From: Companilactobacillus pabuli
GTDB taxonomy: Bacteria > Bacillota > Bacilli > Lactobacillales > Lactobacillaceae
Length of the DNA stretch: 64,000 bases
Reading direction: 5' to 3'
Assembly (NCBI RefSeq): GCF_014058425.1
Contig: NZ_CP049366.1
Coordinates: 2,232,001 to 2,296,000, forward strand
The notes beneath the pieces are model-generated. The model did not search any database and was not told where the DNA came from. It worked only from the letters and a program-made list of their open reading frames with translations. This document shows, piece after piece, positions 51,384 through 59,742 of this stretch (position 1 is the stretch's first letter; every line of letters starts with the position of its first letter). Both the position numbers and the translations under genes were made by a program.

Positions 51384-52527
51384 TAAGATTTCAATCGCAC
51401 TCAAATCGATTACTAAAAATAAAAACCGGAACTTTTTGACAATGTTAGGAATTATCATTGGTATTGCTAGTGTTATTTGTATTTTGGCAATTGGTGATGG
51501 TTTCACGCACACAGTTACTAAAGGAATGGGTAGTCACAACGTAAGCAATAAAGTTACTCTGCAATGGGAATCTAAGTCTGTCTACGATACTGACGGTGGT
51601 TTCACTAAAAATGATGCTTCAGCTCTAAGCAGTGTCGAGGGTGTCGATCACGTCAAACTAGCAAGTAGTGTTGCTGAAGCTGGTGCCAAAGTTCAATACA
51701 AAACTAAAAATGTCAGTATCGGCTTGAACAAACAACCTAAACATTTGAAATTAGTCAAGGGAACGTATTTGTCATTAGATGGTGATACTAATGGTGTTTA
51801 TATTTCTGAATATTTAGCTCATAAATTGTTTAAGAAGAATGCTCTTAATCGTTTGATCTCTATTGATGGGACAGTTTTTGTAGTCCAAGGAATTTATCGG
51901 GTAGGAACAATGGATTACCGTCCTGATGCTTATGTTTCTAAAACGACTTTCAAACAATTATTTGCGAACCAAATTTCTAAAGATCAAGCAAAGTTATATA
52001 TCACTTCTGATGCCAACAAGAAACAAGTTGGTAAAAAAGCCACTAAATTGATGAAGAAGATTGGCGAACAGAAGAAAACTGGTACGTATTCAGTTTCAAA
52101 TCCTGATCAAATCAGTAAACAATTTACTAAGATTCTCAATGATATTACTTACTTTATCGCTTTTATTGCGGGGATCTCCTTGTTGATTGCTGGTATTGGA
52201 GTCATGAACGTGATGTACATAACGGTCTCAGAACGCCGTAAGGAAATTGGAATCAGACGTGCTTTTGGTGCTACATCAGGTGATATTCGCAACCAATTCC
52301 TAATTGAAAGTGTCGTTCTTTGTATAATTGGTGGAATTATTGGGATTATCTGCGGTTATATTTTTGTAAGTATTATCAATGCCTTTTTACCATTCAAAGC
52401 CGTTATAACGCCTTATGCAATTATCCTGTCGTTAGCGGTATCGACAGCAGTTGGTTTAATCTTCGGATTTATTCCTTCTAATAAAGCAGCTAAATCAGAA
52501 TTAGTCGGATTGTTGAAAGAAGAATAG
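51376..52527 (+). CDS. MacB-type ABC permease (FtsX fold)
   Basis: A 383-aa permease with four helices: N-terminal ISIALKSITKNKNRNFLTMLGIIIGIASVI, a MacB-like outside domain (about residues 45-250), then FIAGISLLIAGIGVMNVMYITVSERRKEIGIRRAFGAT and two C-terminal helices. With the adaptor and ATPase it would export a peptide, antibiotic or cell-surface compound. Confidence 0.87.
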   Translation: MTDKISIALKSITKNKNRNFLTMLGIIIGIASVICILAIGDGFTHTVTKGMGSHNVSNKVTLQWESKSVYDTDGGFTKNDASALSSVEGVDHVKLASSVAEAGAKVQYKTKNVSIGLNKQPKHLKLVKGTYLSLDGDTNGVYISEYLAHKLFKKNALNRLISIDGTVFVVQGIYRVGTMDYRPDAYVSKTTFKQLFANQISKDQAKLYITSDANKKQVGKKATKLMKKIGEQKKTGTYSVSNPDQISKQFTKILNDITYFIAFIAGISLLIAGIGVMNVMYITVSERRKEIGIRRAFGATSGDIRNQFLIESVVLCIIGGIIGIICGYIFVSIINAFLPFKAVITPYAIILSLAVSTAVGLIFGFIPSNKAAKSELVGLLKEE

Positions 52528-52535
52528 GGGAAAAC

Positions 52536-52988
52536 ATGAAAAAATTATACAAATTAGATAAGTTGTCAGTGCTGGGAATAGTTTTAATCAGTATCTTGAT
52601 GACAGTTATTGAAATGATTGTTTCAGATCCAAACGTTGCACAAATGCCACAGATGGGTAAGTGGTTGAAATTATTGCTATATGTAATTAGTGCAGTCGTT
52701 AGTTTTGCGATTGGCTATTGGTTGTTTACTCTCTTGTTGAGAAACAATGATAATTACAAAGTGAAATTGGTAATTAACTTGGCAATTGGTCTAGCTATTG
52801 AGGCTGTACTGATTACTATTATTTACTTAATTGCTAAAAAGACTAATGTTTGGGTCAATGGAATTGCTGGAGTACTTGGCTTTGGAACGTTAGCACTGTT
52901 GAATTGGAAATTCTTAGAAGTATCTCAATCAGATAAAATTAAAATCAGTGTTTTGACGGGAATCTGGTTTATTCTAGCTTTGTTCTAA
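52536..52988 (+). CDS. Four-helix membrane protein of unknown function
   Basis: A 150-aa protein with about four hydrophobic segments (residues about 12-28, 46-66, 80-100 and 110-127). It begins 8 nt after the MacB-like permease and ends before a terminator, so it is the fourth gene of the exporter operon, perhaps an accessory or immunity factor. I recognise no family. Confidence 0.65.
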   Translation: MKKLYKLDKLSVLGIVLISILMTVIEMIVSDPNVAQMPQMGKWLKLLLYVISAVVSFAIGYWLFTLLLRNNDNYKVKLVINLAIGLAIEAVLITIIYLIAKKTNVWVNGIAGVLGFGTLALLNWKFLEVSQSDKIKISVLTGIWFILALF

Positions 52989-53003
52989 GATTCCGTTGTT
53001 TTT

Positions 53004-53043
53004 AAAAAACCTGTGGTGGATTCAATTGCTGCAGGTTTTTTTG
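53004..53043 (+). terminator. Terminator of the MacAB-like operon
   Basis: AAAAAACCTG and CAGGTTTTTTT, with partial pairing inside (stem 53004-53013/53032-53042). Confidence 0.8.
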
Positions 53044-53093
53044 TACTCTTTCTTGTTAAAATAAGAGTAAATGACTGTAAGAAGGTAAATATA

Positions 53094-53582
53094 ATGACAC
53101 CTTATGAGCAAGTGAAATCTAAATTAGATGAATTAAATATTTCCTATGACATGGTCGAGCATCCTCCAGTTTATACGACTGAAGAAGCGGATAAGTATAT
53201 CGAAGGTAAGACTGGAATTCGAACTAAATCGCTCTTTTTGACTGATAATAAGAAACGCCGATATTATTTAGTTTTTATGGATGATGATAAAAGACTTGAT
53301 ATGAAACGTTTTGCGGAAATTATTGGTGAAAAGCATCTGAAATTTGCTTCCGAAAAATTATTAATGGAAAAACTTGGCTTGAAACCAGGATTTGTTTCGA
53401 TTTTTGGATTGTTGAACAACGCTCAAAAGGATGTCCAAGTTTATTTTGAAAAGGATATTGTTGGTGATATTCCATTGACCTTTCATCCAAATGACAATAC
53501 TAAAACGATGTTTATCAAGATGAATGATTTGCAGAAATTTTTAGATAGTTTAGGCTTTGGTTATCAAGTAGTGAGCATTTAA
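53094..53582 (+). CDS. YbaK/ProX-type aminoacyl-tRNA deacylase
   Basis: A 162-aa editing protein of the YbaK/ProRS-associated family: SYDMVEHPPVYTTEEADKYIEG, KSLFLTDNKKRRYYLVFM (with the conserved Lys of the family), LGLKPGFVSIFGLLNN and FHPNDNTKTMFI. Family members (ProXp) hydrolyse mischarged Ala- or Cys-tRNA-Pro. The start is ATG 53094 behind GAAGG; a 27-codon longer frame reaches into the terminator. It stands 15 nt before the next gene. Confidence 0.85.
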   Translation: MTPYEQVKSKLDELNISYDMVEHPPVYTTEEADKYIEGKTGIRTKSLFLTDNKKRRYYLVFMDDDKRLDMKRFAEIIGEKHLKFASEKLLMEKLGLKPGFVSIFGLLNNAQKDVQVYFEKDIVGDIPLTFHPNDNTKTMFIKMNDLQKFLDSLGFGYQVVSI

Positions 53583-53597
53583 TTAGGAGGGATTTTT

Positions 53598-55289
53598 ATG
53601 GATAATAAAAAAATCGTTATTGTAGGTGGAGTTGGCGGTGGTGCATCAGTTGCTGCCAGAGTGCGTCGTTTAGATGAATTTGCAGATATTACGATGTTTG
53701 AAAAAGGTCCTAATGTTTCTTTCTCAAATTGTTCCTTGCCATATCATTTGAGTGGTGTGATTCCTAATGCTGATGATATTGTTTTGAAAACACCAGAACA
53801 ATTCAAAAATCAGTACAACATTAAAGCAGTAGTCAATTCAGAAGTGATTTCGGCTGATCCCCAAAATAAAATTGTTCAAGTTAAAAATGTCAAAACAGGT
53901 GAAGTTACGAAATATGCTTATGACGAATTAGTGTTATCTCCCGGAGCTAAGCCAATTATGCCGACTACTATTAAAGGCATTGATAATGAAAATGTCTTCT
54001 CAGTTAGAAATGTCGTTGATATTAAAAAAATTCAAAAATATTTAACTGATAAAAAAGTGGCAGATGTTGCTGTTATCGGTGGAGGATTTATTGGTCTTGA
54101 AGTGTCTGAAAATCTTGTTGAAGCGGGAAAACATGTTTCAGTAATTGAGGCTAGCAGCCAAGTTTTACAGACGGTGGATGATGATTTTGCTCAACTCGTT
54201 CATAAGAATTTGTATGATCATGGTGTTAATTTGATTCTAGATGATGGATTATCTGCAATCTCTGATACAGAAGTAACCTTGGCTTCAGGTAAAAAAATTA
54301 AAGCCCAAGCAGTCATTATGGCGATTGGCGTTCAACCAGAAACTACTTTGGCAACTAAAATAGGCTGTAAATTGGGAACAACTGGTGGAATTGCAGTAGA
54401 CCAACATTTTGAAACTTCGATACCGCATGTTTATGCTGTTGGAGATGCTATTGAAGTTACTAACCGGTTGACTAGAAAGAAAACTCGCTTAGCTTTAGCT
54501 TTTCCGGCTCAAATTCAAGCTAGAGATGTAGCTGATCACATTTATGGCCGTAAAGTTGATAATCGCGGTGTTATTGGAACTTCAGTGATTCACTTGTTTG
54601 ATTTGAATGTTTCTTCAACGGGATTGACCGAAAAAGTTTGTCAGTCAGAAGGAATCGACTACCGTTGTGCCGTCGTTATACCACAAAACCGTGTCAGCAT
54701 AATGCCTAATACGTCGCCAATTTTCTTCAAATTGATTTTTGCCTATCCGAGTGGTGAAATCTTAGGAGCTCAAGCTATTGGTCAATCTTCTGTCGACAAA
54801 CAAATCAATGTTATTGCAACAATGATTTCAATGAATGGTAATATTTCTGATTTGACGCATTTGGAGTTGGCTTATTCTCCTTGGTTTAGTACGGCTAAGA
54901 ATGCTGTGAATATGGCCGGTTTAGTCGCAGAGAATATCTTAAACGGGGAATATCCAACTATTCCTGTTACTAAAGTCCGTCAACTAGTTGAAAAAGATGC
55001 CTTTATTATTGATGCTAGAGAACCAAATGAATATCAAGCTGGACATATTATAAATGCCGTTAATATTCCGTTAAGTCAGTTCCGTCAAAGACTTGATGAG
55101 ATTCCAACTGATATTCCAGTTTATATTCACTGTCAATCCAGCCAAAGAAGTTACAACATGGTTCGAGCTTTGATCAATCGTGGCTTTACTAATATTACCG
55201 GTATTTCAGGTTCATTCTTGGAACTAAGTAATTATGAATATTTCAAGGATCAAACGACTGGTCGAAAACCAATTATTACTGTGGAATAG
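53598..55289 (+). CDS. CoA-disulfide reductase with rhodanese domain
   Basis: A 563-aa flavoenzyme. FAD site VGGVGGGASVAARVRR, active Cys in SFSNCSLPYHLSG, NAD(P)H site AVIGGGFIGLEVSENL, second FAD motif VYAVGDAIEV and a dimerisation domain to about 450. The C-terminal rhodanese domain (about 465-555) has FIIDAREPNEYQAGHI and an active Cys in YIHCQSSQRSYNM. This fusion (CoADR-RHD) reduces CoA disulfide or persulfide species and supports redox and sulfane-sulfur balance. AGGAGGG lies before the ATG. Confidence 0.88.
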   Translation: MDNKKIVIVGGVGGGASVAARVRRLDEFADITMFEKGPNVSFSNCSLPYHLSGVIPNADDIVLKTPEQFKNQYNIKAVVNSEVISADPQNKIVQVKNVKTGEVTKYAYDELVLSPGAKPIMPTTIKGIDNENVFSVRNVVDIKKIQKYLTDKKVADVAVIGGGFIGLEVSENLVEAGKHVSVIEASSQVLQTVDDDFAQLVHKNLYDHGVNLILDDGLSAISDTEVTLASGKKIKAQAVIMAIGVQPETTLATKIGCKLGTTGGIAVDQHFETSIPHVYAVGDAIEVTNRLTRKKTRLALAFPAQIQARDVADHIYGRKVDNRGVIGTSVIHLFDLNVSSTGLTEKVCQSEGIDYRCAVVIPQNRVSIMPNTSPIFFKLIFAYPSGEILGAQAIGQSSVDKQINVIATMISMNGNISDLTHLELAYSPWFSTAKNAVNMAGLVAENILNGEYPTIPVTKVRQLVEKDAFIIDAREPNEYQAGHIINAVNIPLSQFRQRLDEIPTDIPVYIHCQSSQRSYNMVRALINRGFTNITGISGSFLELSNYEYFKDQTTGRKPIITVE

Positions 55290-55389
55290 TTCTTATAAAT
55301 CTTTTACAAAATAATTAGTGATTAATATGAAATAATTGCGGTACAACGGTTGTCTGAGACGTGAGATAATTGAAACGAGGGGATGACCG

Positions 55390-56130
55390 ATGAAAAAAAT
55401 ACTAATTATTTTGGTGGCATTAACCGTTATGCTACCGTTATTTGCGTGTAGTGTAAAATCAGTACACGAAAACCAAACTAGACAATCAAAACAAGTTCAA
55501 TTGTTGAAAAAGAATAGAAAGGCATGGGAAAAAGAAATTGCCGATGCCGATGTGATTCAAAGTGATGTTTTAAGGGACGAATCAACTTATGTTGGTACGA
55601 CTTTGAATCAATTGAAGAATCATAATCAGGCTTTAATTAAGGGCACGATTGTTAATTTGGAAAAAATGCATAGTCCCAAAAACAGAGCCTACACTAAAGC
55701 GACAATTCATATCGATAAAGTTCTTAGTGGGGATAAGACGCTCCAAAATAAGAGTTATTTCGTAGCTCTAAATGGAGGTGTTGTTTCATTCGACCGTTGG
55801 TATGCTAACATGAGCAAGCCAAAAGATTTTGACCATAAAATGTTGATCAAGCACGATGAATTTCCACTACCTGATATTGGTTCAGAGATTATAACGGGGT
55901 TGATGCCGATACATTTGGATGAACCTCTGGAATACAATACAGCCTTGAAGCAAAGTGGTTTTACAATTAAGAATTCCTTTGCTATTGATGGTGCAAAGTA
56001 TAATTTCTGGGTCAAAGATTCGAAGACAAAAAAATACCAATTGAATAATCCCACTGTAAAAAAAGCAGATAAACAATTGGCACGCGAATTGGATAAATTA
56101 ACTAATAAAATAAATCAAAAATACAATTAA
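55390..56130 (+). CDS. Lipoprotein of unknown function
   Basis: A 246-aa protein with lipobox LFAC (Cys at about residue 20). The mature part starts Lys/Gln-rich (ENQTRQSKQVQLLKKNRKAWEKEI) and contains a beta-rich domain (ALIKGTIVNLEKMHSPKNRAYTKATIHIDKVLSGD) like lipoproteins that bind or regulate at the wall, but no known function is evident. The upstream site is CGAGGGG, as for the lipoprotein at 14246. Confidence 0.7.
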   Translation: MKKILIILVALTVMLPLFACSVKSVHENQTRQSKQVQLLKKNRKAWEKEIADADVIQSDVLRDESTYVGTTLNQLKNHNQALIKGTIVNLEKMHSPKNRAYTKATIHIDKVLSGDKTLQNKSYFVALNGGVVSFDRWYANMSKPKDFDHKMLIKHDEFPLPDIGSEIITGLMPIHLDEPLEYNTALKQSGFTIKNSFAIDGAKYNFWVKDSKTKKYQLNNPTVKKADKQLARELDKLTNKINQKYN

Positions 56131-56146
56131 AAAAACGTTACTCGAA

Positions 56147-56354
56147 ATAAGGGTTCTTTTTTAACTTCGGTTAGTAGTAATATTCCGTCCTCCATAGCAA
56201 AGAAAATTTGGCTGGAACGCTGTGGACACGACTTGGAGCCTTTGCTAAACCCAAAATCGGGCAAAGTCTTCAAGCTCGGTCTTTCACTAGGCAATAAATT
56301 GCCAAGAGAAATTTCACGGCTGAGCCAATTTTCTTTGCTATTCCGGACTAGATA
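56147..56354 (-). repeat. Structured repeat element, copy 4
   Basis: Minus-oriented copy of subtype 1, TATCTAGTC at 56354-56346. The closing helix matches copy 2 almost exactly; the junction helix is GCTGTG/CACGGC (56219-56224/56315-56320), changed in sequence but still paired. The tail CTAACCGAAGTTAAAAAAGAAC extends to about 56147. It lies head to head with copy 5. Confidence 0.8.
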
Positions 56355-56386
56355 GTGGTTCTATATTTTTTATAATCAAACAAATA

Positions 56387-56434
56387 AGCATCAATTCAGA
56401 TGAATAGTTAATTTGCTATATCTGAATTGATGCT
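56387..56434. repeat. 15-bp perfect inverted repeat between repeat copies 4 and 5
   Basis: AGCATCAATTCAGAT (56387-56401) and ATCTGAATTGATGCT (56420-56434) with an 18-nt AT-rich loop, centred between the two head-to-head elements. A short TTTT follows on the plus strand. Confidence 0.75.
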
Positions 56435-56468
56435 ATTTTGATTTACCTGAAATAAATAATAACTGTCG

Positions 56469-56668
56469 TTATTCAGTCGGTAGTGGCAGCTTTGTGGATG
56501 CTCAGTACTGAAATTTCACTTAGCGATTTATCGCTTAGTGAAAGGTCAAGCTTGGAGATGATTCCCGGGTCTGGAATTAGCTTCAAGTTGCGCCCAGTAC
56601 GTTCCAGCATCCACAAAGCAGAACGGACGACGACATCTAGCAGTAACCTAACTTGAGAAAGAACCAAA
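56469..56668 (+). repeat. Structured repeat element, copy 5
   Basis: Plus-oriented copy of subtype 2, close to copy 3. The closing helix GCTTTGTGGATGCT/AGCATCCACAAAGC is fully Watson-Crick where copy 3 has G-T pairs. It shares GTACTG/CAGTAC and the TTTCACTTAGCGAT hairpin. Its 3' end (to GAGAAAGAACC) is the part also found truncated at 6244-6296. Confidence 0.8.
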
Positions 56669-56697
56669 TAAAAATTGAGTAGCGTTTTTTGATAGTC

Positions 56698-58392
56698 TTA
56701 GTTATTCATTAACTCTGACAACAATTCTTTGGCTGATTCATTCAAACTAGCTTTAGACTTGTCATAGCCCAAGTGAGTATAAATTTCACCAACGTAAACA
56801 TTGTCTTTGTATAACTTGTTGAAGACTTTATCGATAACTGGACGAGTCTTTGCTTCTTCTTGAACGGGTCCAAATGGGTTAGCGAAGAAAGTAGTAGTCA
56901 TACCAACTTCATCAGTTGTACCTAGAGCTTTACGCTTACCGGCGATGAATGTTGCTTTGGCCTCTTCTTCGTTAGGGAATTGATGCAAACCAATTTCTGA
57001 ATCGTAGTTGTTAGCATAAACCCACATGTCGATTGAATGATGTTCGATGACACGCTTGTAAGTATTGGCAGGCAAGATAACACGAGCATTCTTCAATTCT
57101 GGATTCAAGTAGATACCACGATCCATATTGTTGAAGGCAACGGAACTGCTCAAATCATCCAAACGGACGAAAGCACCAGTTTCTGTACCTTGAGCATAAA
57201 TATTTCCGTCGTCATCAAAAGCAAAACTACCCATATCATCAAAAATAGTTTCAATGTTGATAATTTTATCATCCGCAACCTCTTGCAAGGCTTCGATTGA
57301 TTCTGACTTTCCGGCACCAGAATCACCGAAGAAGACGACTGATTTAGTTTTACCATTTGAGAAACTGATATTAACCATTGAACCATGGATTGGAAGACGG
57401 TTTTCATAAATCATGTGTAAATTGTGAACTGTTAAGCACATTTTCTTCATGTAACCGAAGTAAGTTGTCTTATCGTTGTAAGGAACTTCGCCGACCCAAA
57501 TATCATTTTCTTCATCGTGATAGTAGTGGCTGACGTCGCCTTCTGTTTCTTTGAGACCAAAGAGGATAATTTCGTCGGGTTTCTTACCTTCGATACTTTC
57601 CTTATCAGCAACTTCAAACAAATTAGCCAAAGCGATACCACTAACAAAGTAGTCACGGTGGAAGTAGATGAAGGCTAAACTTTCACCAATTTTAGCAGGG
57701 AAGCAATACCAGTCATTTTGAGTACCGTCGAATTTTTCGATAGGGTTAGTTGGAACGGCACTGAAGACACCTTCACGTTTATTACTCTTAGTGTGCATCA
57801 TCATTGGTGGACGTAGCATGATTGTGTCCAAGAAACGGATGCTTTCAAGTGGTTGATACTTTTTAGGAGTGTCCCATTTGATCGATTGAGTTAGTACACA
57901 GGCATTAGTACCTGCATTGATTTGACGATAAGTACGGTTAGCAAATCCTTGAAGCTTTTCTTCGATAGCACGGTATAAGCTGATAACAACTTCATTGAAT
58001 CGGTTATCGATATTCATGAAATTACTTTTGACAATGGCACTGTCATGTTTGTTGATTAGAGAAACTCTAAAATATGAACGGTAATATGAATAGAAATCTT
58101 CAATACTCTTTAAGATCTGTTCATTGCCATACTTTTCATATGCAGGTTTATCGTCGACCAAAATAGCCTTGAGAATATTGATGTAAGTATCAGCGGCTAG
58201 GCCTTCGACTTTATTTGTCACAGCTAGTTGGCTTTCCTTTAAATATAGGTCAACTAAGTTGTGGAAACCTTGGCTGTTGACTAATTGAACAATATCTTGG
58301 ATATACTCCTCATTGTAATTAACAACGGCAACTGATCGATTAGGGTTAATATAAAATGCTTTAGATTCGATAGCTTGTGTAGATTTCGACAT
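56698..58392 (-). CDS. PEPCK/HPr-kinase-superfamily P-loop protein
   Basis: A 564-aa protein. P-loop FFGDSGAGKSES near residue 355 and a following IFDDMGSFAFD are of the PEP carboxykinase/HPr kinase type; residues such as GREGVFSAVP-like NKREGVFSAVPTNPIE and ANTYKRVIEHHSIDMWVYANNYDSEIG lie around it. The first 180 residues are helical and unlike classical ATP-PEPCK. It could be the lactobacillar PEP carboxykinase-like enzyme or a protein kinase of the HprK fold. AAGGAG lies before the ATG; a CRE-like site lies upstream. Confidence 0.6.
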   Translation of the reverse strand: MSKSTQAIESKAFYINPNRSVAVVNYNEEYIQDIVQLVNSQGFHNLVDLYLKESQLAVTNKVEGLAADTYINILKAILVDDKPAYEKYGNEQILKSIEDFYSYYRSYFRVSLINKHDSAIVKSNFMNIDNRFNEVVISLYRAIEEKLQGFANRTYRQINAGTNACVLTQSIKWDTPKKYQPLESIRFLDTIMLRPPMMMHTKSNKREGVFSAVPTNPIEKFDGTQNDWYCFPAKIGESLAFIYFHRDYFVSGIALANLFEVADKESIEGKKPDEIILFGLKETEGDVSHYYHDEENDIWVGEVPYNDKTTYFGYMKKMCLTVHNLHMIYENRLPIHGSMVNISFSNGKTKSVVFFGDSGAGKSESIEALQEVADDKIINIETIFDDMGSFAFDDDGNIYAQGTETGAFVRLDDLSSSVAFNNMDRGIYLNPELKNARVILPANTYKRVIEHHSIDMWVYANNYDSEIGLHQFPNEEEAKATFIAGKRKALGTTDEVGMTTTFFANPFGPVQEEAKTRPVIDKVFNKLYKDNVYVGEIYTHLGYDKSKASLNESAKELLSELMNN

Positions 58393-58525
58393 ACGTTAAA
58401 GAACTCCTTTCAAATACGAGCTTAGTAATAGTTTAAAGCATTTTTCATAAAACTGGTAGTAATAATTAGAATAAATTTAATATTACTAAAAATAAAAATG
58501 TTTAAACTTGTTGTTAGACAATTGA

Positions 58526-58537
58526 TTAAGCGCTTTA
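58526..58537. promoter_or_regulatory. CRE-like palindrome upstream of the PEPCK-like gene
   Basis: TTAAGCGCTTTA has the CRE core (AAGCGCTT) about 135 nt upstream of the minus-strand start. Catabolite control of a PEPCK-like gene would be sensible. The flanks do not match the full 14-bp consensus. Confidence 0.4.
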
Positions 58538-58703
58538 TTTTAAACGAAAAAAACTTTTTTATTAAATTAATCATATTTTAATTTTGGTTTATGAAAAAAA
58601 CCACTTCCTTACATATAATTAGCGGACTAGAGCAATGACTTTTTTGGTTGAAAAGTAGACCGGTAAATAATTGGATTATGAAAATTTTTAACAATTTTTA
58701 TAA

Positions 58704-58740
58704 TTAAAGCGTTTACAAAATTGGCAATAGAAGTTATACT
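58704..58740 (+). promoter_or_regulatory. CRE and promoter of the lac operon
   Basis: TTTACA (58712-58717), a 17-nt spacer and TATACT (58735-58740) form the promoter. TTAAAGCGTTTACA (58704-58717) matches the CcpA site with one mismatch and covers the -35, so CcpA would repress. Confidence 0.75.
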
Positions 58741-58763
58741 AACGTCGTAAGTTAAATAACACG

Positions 58764-58836
58764 TGGATTGTTACTATTAAATTAGGCATGACCATGAACC
58801 TCACTTTATTTGGGTGGGGATCATGGTCTTTTTTTT
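58764..58836 (+). promoter_or_regulatory. RAT antiterminator and terminator ahead of lacT
   Basis: GGATTGTTACTATTAAATTA begins the ribonucleic antiterminator (58764-58792), the target of BglG/LicT proteins. It overlaps the 5' arm of a terminator GACCATGA/TCATGGTC with inner pairing and T8 (58790-58836). LacT binding would open transcription of its own operon. Confidence 0.88.
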
Positions 58837-58858
58837 CGAAAAGAGGGGGGATGAATGG

Positions 58859-59719
58859 ATGGCATTGTTAGTAGTGAATCGAGTTTATAACAATAATACA
58901 GTTCTTGTGGACGTAGATAATTCTGATCAGGCAATTGTTCAAGGTAAAGGTGTTGGCTTCCAAAAACGTCATGGAGATGATATTTCGCCAACTCAAGTTG
59001 AACGGATCTTTTATCTAAACACCAAAGAAGCAAAGCATCGTTTTGGTACCTTGCTCAAGGACGTACCGATCGATATCACGATGACAAGCTTTTCAATCAT
59101 TGAGATGGCAAAGCAAACCTATCACTACCCAGTTTTGGATTACATCTACGTAACGTTAACAGACCACATTGCACAAACTTACAAGCACATCATGGCAGGA
59201 AAGTATCAAAAGAGTACCGCACCTGACATACGTGACAAATATCCTACTGAGTATGAGATTGCGGACAAAGCTGTTGAGATGATTAATCATGATTTGAATG
59301 TTCGTTTTCCAAAAGATGCGGCCCAAGCAATTGCTTTGCACTTTATCAATGCTCATGGGAGTGAGAACTCTGAGGAAAAGGAGAAAGTAGAACAAGCTAA
59401 TTTCGGTGATAACGTCAATAAAATCGTTAAGACAGTTTTTAAAGAATACGGAATCACAAGAAATATCACTAATCAGAATTATTTTGACCGTCTGATGATT
59501 CATCTCCAATATTTGGTTGCGAGAATTCAAACACATGAACAAGATAAAAGAATTTTGAACCGAGATATCGAATCGGATTTTCGAAAGTTATATCCAAAAT
59601 CTTATAAGATTGCCAGTGAAATTTGTGACAAGATTCAAAGAAGACTGGATATTAACTTGAATGATAATGAATTGCTCTACTTTCTAATTCATATCCAAAG
59701 AATAATACAAGAAAAATAA
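58859..59719 (+). CDS. lacT: BglG/LicT-family transcription antiterminator
   Basis: A 286-aa protein: RNA-binding CAT domain (residues 1-56, VVNRVYNNNTVLVDV ... QAIVQGKGVGFQKRHGD) and two PTS regulation domains with the conserved His positions (YVTLTDHIAQTYKH, AIALHFINAH, RLMIHLQYLVARI, YFLIHIQRI). The PRDs sense PTS phosphorylation, so it is active when the sugar is present. The start is ATG 58859, 8 nt after GAGGGGGG; earlier in-frame codons lie in the terminator. It binds the RATs at 58764 and 61542. Confidence 0.9.
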   Translation: MALLVVNRVYNNNTVLVDVDNSDQAIVQGKGVGFQKRHGDDISPTQVERIFYLNTKEAKHRFGTLLKDVPIDITMTSFSIIEMAKQTYHYPVLDYIYVTLTDHIAQTYKHIMAGKYQKSTAPDIRDKYPTEYEIADKAVEMINHDLNVRFPKDAAQAIALHFINAHGSENSEEKEKVEQANFGDNVNKIVKTVFKEYGITRNITNQNYFDRLMIHLQYLVARIQTHEQDKRILNRDIESDFRKLYPKSYKIASEICDKIQRRLDINLNDNELLYFLIHIQRIIQEK

Positions 59720-59742
59720 AGAAATTCAGGGAGGTTTCTCTT

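Noticed and set aside
56473-56667. 64-codon minus-strand open frame in repeat copy 5
   Set aside because: It is not open in the sister copy 3, lacks a ribosome site and overlaps the conserved fold.
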